Assembly (NCBI GenBank): GCA_023807065.1
Contig: JAJJLU010000352.1
Location: 1 to 64,000 of the forward strand
DNA: 64,000 bases
Direction: 5' to 3'
Source of the DNA: Isotricha intestinalis
Taxonomy: Eukaryota > Ciliophora > Litostomatea > Vestibuliferida > Isotrichidae
Shown here: in pieces, positions 39,501 to 49,088 of the stretch
Numbering within the stretch: position 1 is the stretch's first letter
Layout: every line of letters begins with the position of its first letter
Notes under the pieces: model-generated
Seen by the model: only the letters and a program-made list of their open reading frames with translations
Told to the model about the DNA's origin: nothing
The model's database searches: none
Made by a program: the position numbers and the translations under genes

Positions 39501-42500
39501 TTAATCAGATAAACATTGACTTAACCTATAAGCTCCTTCCATTTTACATTTTAATCCTAAAAATCTCATAGCTGAAATAAAAAGGCAAAAAATAAAAGGT
39601 AAAATTTCTATAACAGCAAAAGTAATTAAACTTCCATAAAACCAATCTAATTGAGAATTATGATAAACATTACAAAAAGTACTTAAAAAATACCAGAAGA
39701 AAATAATAACAATATAATTTAAAATAATAAAAATTAAATATTTTCTTTTCATATTTTTTAAAACTTTTACAACTTCAATTCTAAAAGTATCATTATTTTT
39801 TTCTCTTTTAATTAATAATTCAATTTTATCTTTTGAACCAGTAAGGAAATTAATTAAAAAATTAATGACTTCTGCACACATTGTTGCATAAATAATTCTA
39901 TAAATTTGATTTTTGAAAAAAAACATAAATCCACCTTTAACATTATAAAACCTTTCAGAAATATAAGATAAAGAATAAAAAATTCCATTTAAAGCAAAGA
40001 ATAATGCAATTTCAAAAATAAAAATCATTATTTTTATTGGAAAAGATTCAAAAGGACTTCTATTAAAAAATGTTCTTATTATATTTTGTTTTTCTTGTAT
40101 TTGTTGCCAATAAAATTCACAAAATGATCTTTTATCAAATAATAATGCATCATATAATTCCATTGAATTTAATTCATCATCATCTATTTCTTCTTCTTCT
40201 TCTTCTTCTTTTTCTTTTTTTTCTTTTTGAATTTTTGATTTTATTTTCTTTATTTTTCTTAAATTTCGAGTTTTATATGCTGGAATTAATTTGATTTTAT
40301 TTTTACTTGAATTATTACTTGAATTTAGATTTATAGAATTTGAATTGTCTTTTTTTAATGAATCACTAAATGATATTGATTCATAATTTTTATTAGAATT
40401 TGTTACATTTATACTTTCTTCTTCAATATTATCATTTAAAACTAAATCTACTAATTTTTTATTTGTATTATTTATAATAAATTTATCAGGTGAATCAATA
40501 TACTTTGATTCATCTTTATTTGTATCTAAATCATTATAATTATTTGTATCAATATTATTATCCATTGATATATCATTTTCAAAATTATCACTATATCTAT
40601 TTGAAAAAATTATTACATTATCATCTTTTAATTTTGGTATAGTTCTTCTCATTGAAACTGTTTTTTTTCCTCTTTCACTTTCAGATTCCATTAAATTTCT
40701 ATTTGTATCAATAGTAATATTGGGATTATTATTTTTTTTAGGAGGATTCATTTTAATATAATCTAATAAATTGATTTTAACATCTATTATACCATTTTTA
40801 ATATATAAAATTAGAAAAGGTAATTGAGAAAAAAAGGAAAATAACATAACATAAGAACCTATATTTTTAATAAAGTGATTAAAATCAAAAACATTTTTAT
40901 AACATTTAATAGAGCCGAAATTAGCATCATTTAATATTTCTAAAATTTCACCAGTAACTGCATTATCAAGAACATTATTTAAGAAATCTTCTTTAATTTC
41001 ACAAGAACAATTAGCTTCTAAAGTATCTAAATTAACACTAATTAATTCACAATCACTTTCACATAGAGAAACATTTTGATAATAATTTTTTTTTCTATCT
41101 TCTAAAGTAACATCTCTTCCATTAGGAGCAGTAAATTCGAAACAAATATCAGTAAAGAAAGGATCACTAAAATTATAAACATTAATTCCTAAACTTTCAA
41201 AATATTTTGCTTCTTCTATTCCTTCTGTTTCTGGATCTATATCTACAATCATTGATATTTTATCTCCTGAACATATTTTTTTTGAAAGTTCTGTTCCTTC
41301 ATTATCATAAAATTTATATTCTGTTTGTCCTGTTTTTTTTATATATAATAATAATATTATTATTTGTGAATTTTCATTTAAATTTGAATTTGAATTTATT
41401 ATCTTTTTTAAACAATTTGAAAAATCAGGAATTGGAATTTCAGGTTCTAATTCATTTAAGCATGCTTCACTTTTATATATTGAAATAATATATTCAGAAT
41501 TAATTTCTTTATAAGTTGTAACATGAGTAGTAATTGAATTATAATGTTCAACATATGTAGAAATCATTAATGAAATTTCACTGATTATATCAGTTAAAGA
41601 AAATGAAATTTGATAAGAAGATTTTAAACATTTATTCCCATCAACACAAATATTATCATCTGAAAATGAGGTTCCTGAAGGACAAGAAGTAATACATTTT
41701 TTTTCATATGAATATGGTTTAGTAGAAGGACAAATGTGATAACAACGAGAATTTTCTAAATCTAAATATTGATAATTAATTGGACATTCATTTACACAAA
41801 TATAATTTAATGAAGAATTAATATAAAAATATTGATTTTCTTCACATTTTAATTCACATTGACCTTCTTTTTCTGGATTTAAAACATATTCTGAGGTACA
41901 TTGTGTACAATTATTATTAGCTTCATCTCCTCCTTTAGTACAACTTTCACATTTATGATAACATACACTATATACATTTACTGAATTTGAATCTATTATT
42001 ATTGTTGTTTCATAAAACATTTTACTTTTTGTTGTTTCATTAAAACATCTTTTAGTTCCATCAACATTAAACGGATAAAGTGGTTTGTAATTGGAAGAAC
42101 ATTCTTTACATAATAATGATGACGTTTCACAATTTATACATGATTCATTACATTTTTCATAATTTCCAAAATTTGTATTTAAATAATAATTTGAATAATA
42201 ATTTTCTTTTTCTGTCTCATCTATACATATTGTTTTATCCAATTTAAGAGGAAAAAAACCGTGAGAGCAATCTTCACTTGTACAATTTGTTATTTCATTT
42301 GAACCAATTGAAGTACAAGTTTTACAAGCTTTATTACAATATTTATATATATCACTTACTAAAATTGTGTTTGTAGGTTTTGTACTTGAATTTCTGCAAT
42401 CTAAATAAGATGAAATTCCATTATTAGTATCTGCTAGTGGAAAATAATTATTTTTACATGCAGTGCATTTATTTGTTTCATTTGACATTGAATCTCTACT

Positions 42501-44330
42501 ACAAAATTTACATGTTTCATCACATTCCATAAATACTGATATATTTAAAAACCAATTTTCATGAGTCCCTAATGTTAATAAACATTCTAAATTAGGTGAT
42601 GATGATATATTTTTCGGAGAATAATCAGTTTTACAATCTATACATAATTGAGATGGAGAAGATGATGTTTTTGAACATGTTCTACATGATGAATTACATT
42701 TTCCAAATCCATTAGATTCATTTATAAAATAATATCCAATTTCTTCTGTTTCTTTACTAATACATTTCTCTATTGTTCCTGTAGGAGGAATTGGATAAAA
42801 ATAATTTGTTGTTGATGATAAAGTCGTCGGATTATCACATTTTAAACAATCAGTTGAAGAAGTACATACTAAACATCCTGCTTTACAATGTTTAAAGGTA
42901 TTACTATCAAAATAATAATAATTATATGTAAAGGATTTATTCCAACATTCATCATTTCCTTCATAATCATTAGGAACATTATAATAATCATTAGAATTAT
43001 CACAAACACAAACAAGTTCTAAAGTTTCTAAATTCCTTGTACAACTTGTTGCTCCAGTTGAAATTTGAATAAATTTATGATATAAAGAATCATAATAATA
43101 TCCTTCAATTGTTGAATCCTTTGATTGACAAGTTGAAGTTGAAGGATATTTATTTAAATTATCACTTAAAGATGAAGAACAATTTGGGAAATATAAGGAA
43201 TACTTAATATTATTGCCCTCACTAAATAAATATCCAACTCCTTCATTATTAAATTCAATAATATTAATAATAGAATTTTTGTTTGAAGTAATATTAATTT
43301 TATTAGTACCATCATTAACATCACTTCCTTTTAAGAATTTAAACTTTTTATCAGAATATGTTACAAAGGAAACAACTGAAATAGAAGATTCAATATTTGA
43401 TTGATTATATCTACATGTTGTTGGGAATATACCATCACTTCTAATTCCAATAAAACAATGAGAAATATCATTTGAAACTGAATCTAAAACAGCATAATCG
43501 GCTTGATTTGAATCTTTATATAAAATATTCGTATTTGATACATTTAATAATCCAACATTACAAAATAATTGAAAATGATGCCATGCTAAATTTTTCAATT
43601 CACAATACATTACTTTATCATCTTCTAATCTTTTTGTTATTGTACCGTAATTTTCAGTGATTTGTTCATTGTTTGATGCTTTATGTTCCATTCCAATTGA
43701 ATTAACATTTCCATCTTTTTTAATATTATTATTTTCATCATACAATGAATAAAAAGAATTTTGACGATAAGTATCATTAGTGTAAAAACAAACAGTATAT
43801 TTTTTTGAAACAAACATTGCACAAGAAATATGATTATCAATAATATTAGAAATAGTTCGACTGACAATTAAAGAATTACTATTATACCAAGTAATAGTTG
43901 CAATTTTATTTTTAGAATAAGCAACTGAAAAAATATCATTTCCATAAGAACAAGAAAGTGTTATTGAATTATTATCAAAATCTCCCAAATTCAAAGTCTC
44001 TTTTATTGTTCCAGATAAATCAAATATTATAATTTTTTGTTGATTGGCTTTTACTAAAACTGCTAAATTTTTTGAAATTTGACAAGCATCAGATGAAATT
44101 CCATCAAAATCAAAACCAGTTTTTTGTTCTGGTAAAGTTCTACTTGAGTCACTATAAAATTTTATAAAATATCCATTTGATGTTATTGCTAGTTGATTAA
44201 AATCATTTTCTTTTATTAAAAATGAAATTACTTGAGATCCACTATTTATTGTATCTGATTCTATTGTTGCATATGTTTCTTCTGAGAATATTTGTTTCAA
44301 AAGAAAAAAAAGAAAAAAAATTTTTATCAT
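39501..44330 (-). CDS. Giant Cys-rich receptor-like membrane protein (furin-like repeats)
   Basis: 1609 residues. A signal peptide (MIKIFFLFFLLKQIFSEE) leads into a beta-rich ectodomain (about 20-390). A long Cys-rich region (about 395-900) follows, made of furin/growth-factor-receptor-type units (C..C...C..C with CKAGCLVC, CIDCKTDY, CESCTKGG). A further extracellular domain precedes a transmembrane segment near 1150-1180. An acidic/Asn-rich cytoplasmic loop (about 1190-1400) is followed by a hydrophobic module with four or five helices (1420-1600) containing RSPFESFPIKIMIFIFEI. Large proteins of this plan are common in ciliates. Function is unknown; a surface sensor or adhesion molecule is a guess. 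It starts 44 bp from the divergent U-box gene. Confidence 0.78.
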   Translation of the reverse strand: MIKIFFLFFLLKQIFSEETYATIESDTINSGSQVISFLIKENDFNQLAITSNGYFIKFYSDSSRTLPEQKTGFDFDGISSDACQISKNLAVLVKANQQKIIIFDLSGTIKETLNLGDFDNNSITLSCSYGNDIFSVAYSKNKIATITWYNSNSLIVSRTISNIIDNHISCAMFVSKKYTVCFYTNDTYRQNSFYSLYDENNNIKKDGNVNSIGMEHKASNNEQITENYGTITKRLEDDKVMYCELKNLAWHHFQLFCNVGLLNVSNTNILYKDSNQADYAVLDSVSNDISHCFIGIRSDGIFPTTCRYNQSNIESSISVVSFVTYSDKKFKFLKGSDVNDGTNKINITSNKNSIINIIEFNNEGVGYLFSEGNNIKYSLYFPNCSSSLSDNLNKYPSTSTCQSKDSTIEGYYYDSLYHKFIQISTGATSCTRNLETLELVCVCDNSNDYYNVPNDYEGNDECWNKSFTYNYYYFDSNTFKHCKAGCLVCTSSTDCLKCDNPTTLSSTTNYFYPIPPTGTIEKCISKETEEIGYYFINESNGFGKCNSSCRTCSKTSSSPSQLCIDCKTDYSPKNISSSPNLECLLTLGTHENWFLNISVFMECDETCKFCSRDSMSNETNKCTACKNNYFPLADTNNGISSYLDCRNSSTKPTNTILVSDIYKYCNKACKTCTSIGSNEITNCTSEDCSHGFFPLKLDKTICIDETEKENYYSNYYLNTNFGNYEKCNESCINCETSSLLCKECSSNYKPLYPFNVDGTKRCFNETTKSKMFYETTIIIDSNSVNVYSVCYHKCESCTKGGDEANNNCTQCTSEYVLNPEKEGQCELKCEENQYFYINSSLNYICVNECPINYQYLDLENSRCYHICPSTKPYSYEKKCITSCPSGTSFSDDNICVDGNKCLKSSYQISFSLTDIISEISLMISTYVEHYNSITTHVTTYKEINSEYIISIYKSEACLNELEPEIPIPDFSNCLKKIINSNSNLNENSQIIILLLYIKKTGQTEYKFYDNEGTELSKKICSGDKISMIVDIDPETEGIEEAKYFESLGINVYNFSDPFFTDICFEFTAPNGRDVTLEDRKKNYYQNVSLCESDCELISVNLDTLEANCSCEIKEDFLNNVLDNAVTGEILEILNDANFGSIKCYKNVFDFNHFIKNIGSYVMLFSFFSQLPFLILYIKNGIIDVKINLLDYIKMNPPKKNNNPNITIDTNRNLMESESERGKKTVSMRRTIPKLKDDNVIIFSNRYSDNFENDISMDNNIDTNNYNDLDTNKDESKYIDSPDKFIINNTNKKLVDLVLNDNIEEESINVTNSNKNYESISFSDSLKKDNSNSINLNSSNNSSKNKIKLIPAYKTRNLRKIKKIKSKIQKEKKEKEEEEEEEIDDDELNSMELYDALLFDKRSFCEFYWQQIQEKQNIIRTFFNRSPFESFPIKIMIFIFEIALFFALNGIFYSLSYISERFYNVKGGFMFFFKNQIYRIIYATMCAEVINFLINFLTGSKDKIELLIKREKNNDTFRIEVVKVLKNMKRKYLIFIILNYIVIIFFWYFLSTFCNVYHNSQLDWFYGSLITFAVIEILPFIFCLFISAMRFLGLKCKMEGAYRLSQCLSD

Positions 44331-44374
44331 TATTTTTTTAATTATTTTTTTTATTCTGAAAATTTTATATTTAT
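44331..44374. promoter_or_regulatory. 44-bp bidirectional promoter interval
   Basis: Only 44 bp separate the ATG of the giant membrane protein (minus) from the ATG of the U-box gene (plus). Both 5' untranslated regions and any core promoter must fit in, or extend into, the coding sequences. Confidence 0.5.
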
Positions 44375-44815
44375 ATGATTAAGGAATTAATAATTTATGG
44401 AAGCGCTTGTTTTTCTGGGTTTTATTTATGTAATTATTTATCGAATAAATTGAATTTTTATAAAGGAAATTCGAATAAAATAGATGATAAAAATAATTAT
44501 AAAAAACAATTAAATTATAAAGAAAGTGATTTAAATCAAATTTCAGAAGAAATGAAACAAATTATTTCATGTCCAATATCATTAACTTTTTTTAAATATC
44601 CTTCAATAAGTCCTTATGGAATTACTATTGAAAATGAAACTATAATAAGAGCTTTAAAGAATAATCCTTTTTGTCCTTTCACAAAACAACCTTTAAATAT
44701 TAATGACATGAGACCAAATTTAAATTTATATTTATTAATTCAATTTTTAGTAAATAAAGAAAAATATAATAAAAATCATCCCAATGATAAAATATTAATT
44801 AAAGAAATACTTTAA
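44375..44815 (+). CDS. Small U-box E3 ligase with N-terminal hydrophobic segment
   Basis: 146 residues. Residues about 62-132 form a U-box: ISCPISLTFFKYPSISPYG, then ENETIIRAL, then CPFTKQPL and MRPNLNLYLLIQFL. This follows the standard U-box order without zinc ligands. Residues 5-22 (LIIYGSACFSGFYLCNYL) are hydrophobic and may anchor it to a membrane. U-box proteins recruit E2 enzymes for ubiquitin transfer. There are no TPR, ARM or WD repeats, so substrate binding is not evident. Confidence 0.85.
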   Translation: MIKELIIYGSACFSGFYLCNYLSNKLNFYKGNSNKIDDKNNYKKQLNYKESDLNQISEEMKQIISCPISLTFFKYPSISPYGITIENETIIRALKNNPFCPFTKQPLNINDMRPNLNLYLLIQFLVNKEKYNKNHPNDKILIKEIL

Positions 44816-44900
44816 TTAAAAACTAAAAAAAATAAAAATGTTATATTTTCTTTTAAATAATATAATAAAAAAAATAATATTTATATTTCATTTAAAAAAA

Positions 44901-46172
44901 ATGTTAAATAAACAAATATTAATAATTCTCTTATTAAATTTAATAGAATGTGATAAAGAAAAATTAAATTTAGTGGAATCTTTAATAAAATGGTCAAAAA
45001 AAAGAAAAATATATATTAATCCATCATTAAAATTAAATCCAGTGGATGGAGATCATAATCTTCCTTATTTTACATCAAATGAAGAAATAAAAACAAATAC
45101 AACTTTAATTTCAATTCCAAAAAATATGTTAATTACTCAAAATTTAATAACAGAACTAATAAATAATAATACTAAAAGTAAATATAAAGGTTTATGGGAA
45201 AAATTATTACACTTAGATAATGCATATATTAATTACTATTCAACTAAAGAATTATTTTATATGGCAACAATGATAGAACATTTCATGAGAATTAAAAAAG
45301 GGAAATTTTATCATTTATTTGGGAAATATTTAGATATATATCAATATACTAATTTAGATAATTATCCTATATTTTATTCAAAAGAAGAAATTGATTTTAT
45401 TAGTCAAACTAATTTTTATGATGAAATAAACAGAGCTTTAAATTCTATTGAAAATGAACAGAAAATTTTAACTAATGATTTAAAATATTTTTCTTCTGAT
45501 TTAGAAGCTTTTTTAAAATATAGAGTTTTAATTCTTTCTAATTCAATTAATAAAAATAATATTACTTATGTAATTCCATTTTATGATTCTTTTAAAAGAG
45601 ATATTTTTGAAAGTATTTGCGATGCTAAAATTGAATATGATAATATAACACAATCATTTAATATTGTTTCTATTAATAATATAGCTAAAAATAAAGAAAT
45701 TGTTGTTCTTATGAAAAGAATGCCAAATAAATCTACTTTATTATATTTTGGTTTTACTTCTGAGAATAATAATTTAATTGGTTCTTATCCAATTGAAAAA
45801 TTAAATAATCTTTTAAGACAAAGATTAAAATTAGATTTAAATGTTCTTCCAATTAATAGAACTTATGATATTAGTGATGGTAATTTTATTAATAATAATA
45901 TTGAGAGTTATAAAAGTTTAAAAGAAAAAATTGATAAATATAAAAATAATCCCATTGGAGAATATATTTTAATGAAAGATAATTTAGAAGATTATTTAAA
46001 ATTATATGATAAATTCACAGATGGAAAATTTAATGAAATTTATTATGGTAATCAAAAAATAATTAATGTTAAGAGAATTATAAATATGGAAAAAAAATTG
46101 ATTGAAGTTAGATTAAATTATTTAAATAGTGTAATAAATGATAAAAAGAAAAATCAAAAACAAGATTTATAA
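44901..46172 (+). CDS. SET-domain (Rubisco-LSMT/SETD3-like) protein with signal peptide, probably degenerate
   Basis: 423 residues from the chosen ATG at 44901, which opens with a clean signal peptide (MLNKQILIILLLNLIECDKE). An upstream in-frame ATG at 44838, only 22 bp after the previous stop, would add 21 residues and bury that signal. The fold order is that of LSMT/SETD3-type SET proteins: a split SET start (LKLNPVDGDHNL, TLISIPKNMLIT), an inserted helical region, a KYRVLILSNS region, and LLYFGF near the end, with a C-terminal substrate-binding-like helical domain. The SAM-binding NH motif is replaced in PFYDSFKRDIF, so methyltransferase activity is doubtful. Secretory targeting is also unusual for this family. 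Confidence 0.75.
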   Translation: MLNKQILIILLLNLIECDKEKLNLVESLIKWSKKRKIYINPSLKLNPVDGDHNLPYFTSNEEIKTNTTLISIPKNMLITQNLITELINNNTKSKYKGLWEKLLHLDNAYINYYSTKELFYMATMIEHFMRIKKGKFYHLFGKYLDIYQYTNLDNYPIFYSKEEIDFISQTNFYDEINRALNSIENEQKILTNDLKYFSSDLEAFLKYRVLILSNSINKNNITYVIPFYDSFKRDIFESICDAKIEYDNITQSFNIVSINNIAKNKEIVVLMKRMPNKSTLLYFGFTSENNNLIGSYPIEKLNNLLRQRLKLDLNVLPINRTYDISDGNFINNNIESYKSLKEKIDKYKNNPIGEYILMKDNLEDYLKLYDKFTDGKFNEIYYGNQKIINVKRIINMEKKLIEVRLNYLNSVINDKKKNQKQDL

Positions 46173-46319
46173 TTTAAATTATATTTAGTGATTTTTTAAT
46201 TTTTATATATTTTTTTAGATTTTTTTATAGAAATTTTGAAAGATAAAGGAAAATAAATAAATAATTTATTTATTTTAATCGTAATAATTTAAATATTTGA
46301 ATCATATATTCTTTTAATT

Positions 46320-46443
46320 TTCTTCTTTAACTTTATGTACTTTTAACATTAATAATATTAAAGTTATGAGTGATATTTTAAATAAAATAATAAATTTAAA
46401 ATTAAATCCTGAAGAATTAGATCATATTATAATAATTAAATAA
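46320..46443 (+). pseudogene. Solitary DUF285 repeat relic
   Basis: TCTTCTTTAACTT followed by TTTTAACATTAATAATATTA aligns base-for-base with the repeat units of the kinase gene, after a short deletion. Translation gives FNINNIKVMSDIL against FNTNNVKDMSGMF. The frame runs on to LNPEELDHIIIIK and a TAA at 46441. No start or further repeat is present. The rest of the gap 46173-46514 is empty A/T-rich DNA. Best read as a fragment of a dead DUF285 gene. Confidence 0.55.
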
Positions 46444-46514
46444 ATAAAAAATATAAATATTGAATTTTATTAATAATAATATTTAAAAAATATATTAAAA
46501 ATCAGAAAAAAAAT

Positions 46515-48368
46515 TTAATTTGTTAATATATATTGCCAAAAAACAATATTTGTATCATCAGCACCGTCTCTAATCAAAAATTTAGAATAAATCTCCAAAT
46601 TTTCTTTTAAAGGGAAAATTAATTTAAAATCAGTAAGTGAGCTTCTTTCAATTTCTTCAATGGCATCATTAACCATTTTTTTGTAATAAGGATTATTATA
46701 TTCTTCTTTAAATCTTTTCATATTTTTATCATTAAAATATCTTTTAACATCACTTTTCAAATATAATAATTGAGAATCAGTTTCTTTGTTAAAATATATA
46801 TTTTTCTTTTTTTTTATTTCAGGTAATTTACTATTATTGTTATTATCAAGTGAAAAAAGACATTCTTTAATCTTATGATGATAAGGATAAACACCCACAA
46901 TATTAAAAATATCAGTAATTAAATTAGTTTTAATATCTAAATCTAAAGGAGAAGTACATTGCATACTTGGTTTAACATTAACTTCAATTAACCAACATTT
47001 AAAATTTTCATCTATCATTATATCAAAACCATATAATTCAAAAACTGAATTTAATTTATTTATATTTATATCTTTTGAAATTTCATTTGCAACTGTCATT
47101 ATACTTTTAATAACAATATCATTTATTTGATTCCATATTTTTGTAAATAATTCAGGTTTTCCTATTTTATTAAAGTAATTTCTATATTCATTTAAACTCC
47201 ATTTAGAAGAATCTTCATCTTCATTTTCTTCATTTTGATTACTTTTATATTTAGGATTATTAACATTAATAGAAAAATTAGTTAAATAAACATAAATATT
47301 ATCAACATTATTTTTATTATAATCTTCAGTAGCAAACCTAACTAAACCATTATTATACAAATATATCCTTAAAGGAGTATAAGAAGCAATTAAAACATAA
47401 ATTCTTAAATCATATTTTTTATTTAATATAATATGTGGATTACTAATATATCTACAAACAATAAATTTTTCATCTTGATTATATTGACTTTTCCAAGTTA
47501 AATGCCATAATTCATTAGTGTCTTTTAATATATGAATTCCTCTTCCTCTACTTAAATTTACTGGTTTAACAATCCATTTTTTTTTTAAGTCGCCATCAAC
47601 TTCTTTAAATTTATCTCCATCAGTTGGCATAATAAAACTTAAAGGAACAAATTTATAATCATCAGGAAATAATCTTTTAAATCTTTTAAAATGTCTATAC
47701 ATTGTATCTTTCCTTCCTAAAGTATAGGTTGATGGAAAATATGAAAATTTTTGATATTTATTTAATTTTTTTACTATATTTAGCATTTGATTTTTATGCT
47801 GCAAACTCCATATTATATTACATTCATTTAATTTTGTTTTAAAATCAAAATTCCCGTTTTTACATGTTTCTATATAACATTCTTGAATTCCATCAAATGT
47901 ATTCATATATGGATAATATACTTCTGGTATTTCTATTTCTTCTTTTAATTCAAATTCTTTAGATTCTATTTCTTTTATTTCCTTATTTGACTTTTTGATG
48001 AAAAAATATAAGTTTTTACTCTTTTTAAAATAGTAAAATGTAAATTTTTTTTTTGTTTTTTCTTGATTATTTATATCATTATTTGTTTTATTATTTATTT
48101 CATTATTATTTGGATTATTATTATTATTTAAAATTTTATCAATTTCAATTTTTTCTTCTTTTTTTTTTTCTTCAACCATTAACAATTTTTCTTTTATTGA
48201 AGGTAAAGTATTTATTGTGTTTAAATTAGAATTTGATGATGTTGGTTCTGTTTGTAATATTTCAGTATTTTTACTTGCATTTAAACTATCTTTTTTTTTG
48301 TTTTTTTCTATAAAAGATAATGATTTTGCTATTATTTGTATTTTATTAGGTTTTTTTTTAGATTTCAT
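46515..48368 (-). CDS. Tubulin tyrosine ligase-like (TTLL) polyglutamylase/glycylase
   Basis: 617 residues. After a Lys/Asn-rich N-terminal 150 residues, the TTL domain spans about 155-480: RKDTMYRHFKRFKRLFPDDY, then WIVKPVNLSRGRGI (ATP-binding), YDLRIYVLIAS, YVYLTNFSIN, FELYGFDIMIDENFK and WLIEVNVKPSM, which carries the metal-binding Glu and Asn. Such enzymes add glutamate (or glycine) chains to tubulin tails and tune axonemal dynein and microtubule stability. The sequence looks closest to the polyglutamylase group (TTLL4/5-like) by eye. It is consistent with the ciliary genes nearby. Confidence 0.88.
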   Translation of the reverse strand: MKSKKKPNKIQIIAKSLSFIEKNKKKDSLNASKNTEILQTEPTSSNSNLNTINTLPSIKEKLLMVEEKKKEEKIEIDKILNNNNNPNNNEINNKTNNDINNQEKTKKKFTFYYFKKSKNLYFFIKKSNKEIKEIESKEFELKEEIEIPEVYYPYMNTFDGIQECYIETCKNGNFDFKTKLNECNIIWSLQHKNQMLNIVKKLNKYQKFSYFPSTYTLGRKDTMYRHFKRFKRLFPDDYKFVPLSFIMPTDGDKFKEVDGDLKKKWIVKPVNLSRGRGIHILKDTNELWHLTWKSQYNQDEKFIVCRYISNPHIILNKKYDLRIYVLIASYTPLRIYLYNNGLVRFATEDYNKNNVDNIYVYLTNFSINVNNPKYKSNQNEENEDEDSSKWSLNEYRNYFNKIGKPELFTKIWNQINDIVIKSIMTVANEISKDININKLNSVFELYGFDIMIDENFKCWLIEVNVKPSMQCTSPLDLDIKTNLITDIFNIVGVYPYHHKIKECLFSLDNNNNSKLPEIKKKKNIYFNKETDSQLLYLKSDVKRYFNDKNMKRFKEEYNNPYYKKMVNDAIEEIERSSLTDFKLIFPLKENLEIYSKFLIRDGADDTNIVFWQYILTN

Positions 48369-48570
48369 TTTTCTGTTTTTTAATCTATTATTAATAATTC
48401 ACATTATTTTTTAATTATGAATATTTATTTATTATTTTTTTATTTACAATTTCTTTTTTTAATTTCAATTTTATATGAAAAAAAGATTAACATCATTTTC
48501 ATATGATAAGTAAAAAATAAAGAATAATATAAATAATTTTAAAATTAATGAAAAAAATGAAAAAAAATTT

Positions 48571-48859
48571 TTAATCCAAAAGTTTCATTTGTATCCATTC
48601 CTTAAACAATAAAGGGCAATTATTTTGTTTTTTAATCCATTCTTCAAAACAATGTTTATAAAAACAATAATTATATTGTCCAACAACTTCTTTATTTTCA
48701 TTAGGCTTATAATTTTCAGGGTTTGCTTGACATTTTAAACATTGCTTCATTTAATAGATTTTTAGATATTGAACATGTGTCTCCTAAATTATTATATACC
48801 CCCATTGCTATTGTATTCTATGATAATATTTATTTTTATCTTTGTTCTATTCCTTCCAT
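48571..48859 (-). pseudogene. RING-H2 finger pseudogene
   Basis: From ATG at 48859 the frame reads MEGIEQR, then TAA, K, TAA, ILS, TAG, and then an unbroken NTIAMGVYNNLGDTCSISKN and LLNEAMFK. A one-base insertion in the A-run (near 48734) shifts to a second frame: CQANPENYK, then VVGQYNYCFYKHCFEEWIK and NNCPLLFKEW, ending in a TAA at 48571. The RING-H2 pattern is clear, but ligands are eroded (CSIS for CSIC, FYKHC for FHKHC, CPLL for CPLC). Three stops, a frameshift and lost zinc ligands make this a dead ubiquitin-ligase gene. The rest of the gap 48369-49088 shows nothing. Confidence 0.7.
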
Positions 48860-49088
48860 TTTTTTTCCTTTTATTTTTATTTTTTTAAATTTTTTCTATA
48901 TATCTTCTTTTTTTGATTTTTATTTTTATTTGGAATATTAAATACATTTTTTTAAAATTAAAATAATATAATATTTTTACCTTTCAAGCATTTATAAATT
49001 TGAAAATTACTTTTAAGAAATAAATTAATTGTTATTATATTTACATTTTTTTTTGTATTTATTTTTTAAAATTTTAATCATAAATTCA

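Noticed and set aside
44838..44900. Upstream start for the SET-like gene
   Set aside because: It begins 22 bp after the previous stop and would bury a good signal peptide; the ATG at 44901 was preferred.
49029..49088. Upstream start for the RBR gene
   Set aside because: It adds 20 hydrophobic residues encoded by leader-like T-rich DNA; RBR proteins normally start in the cytosol.
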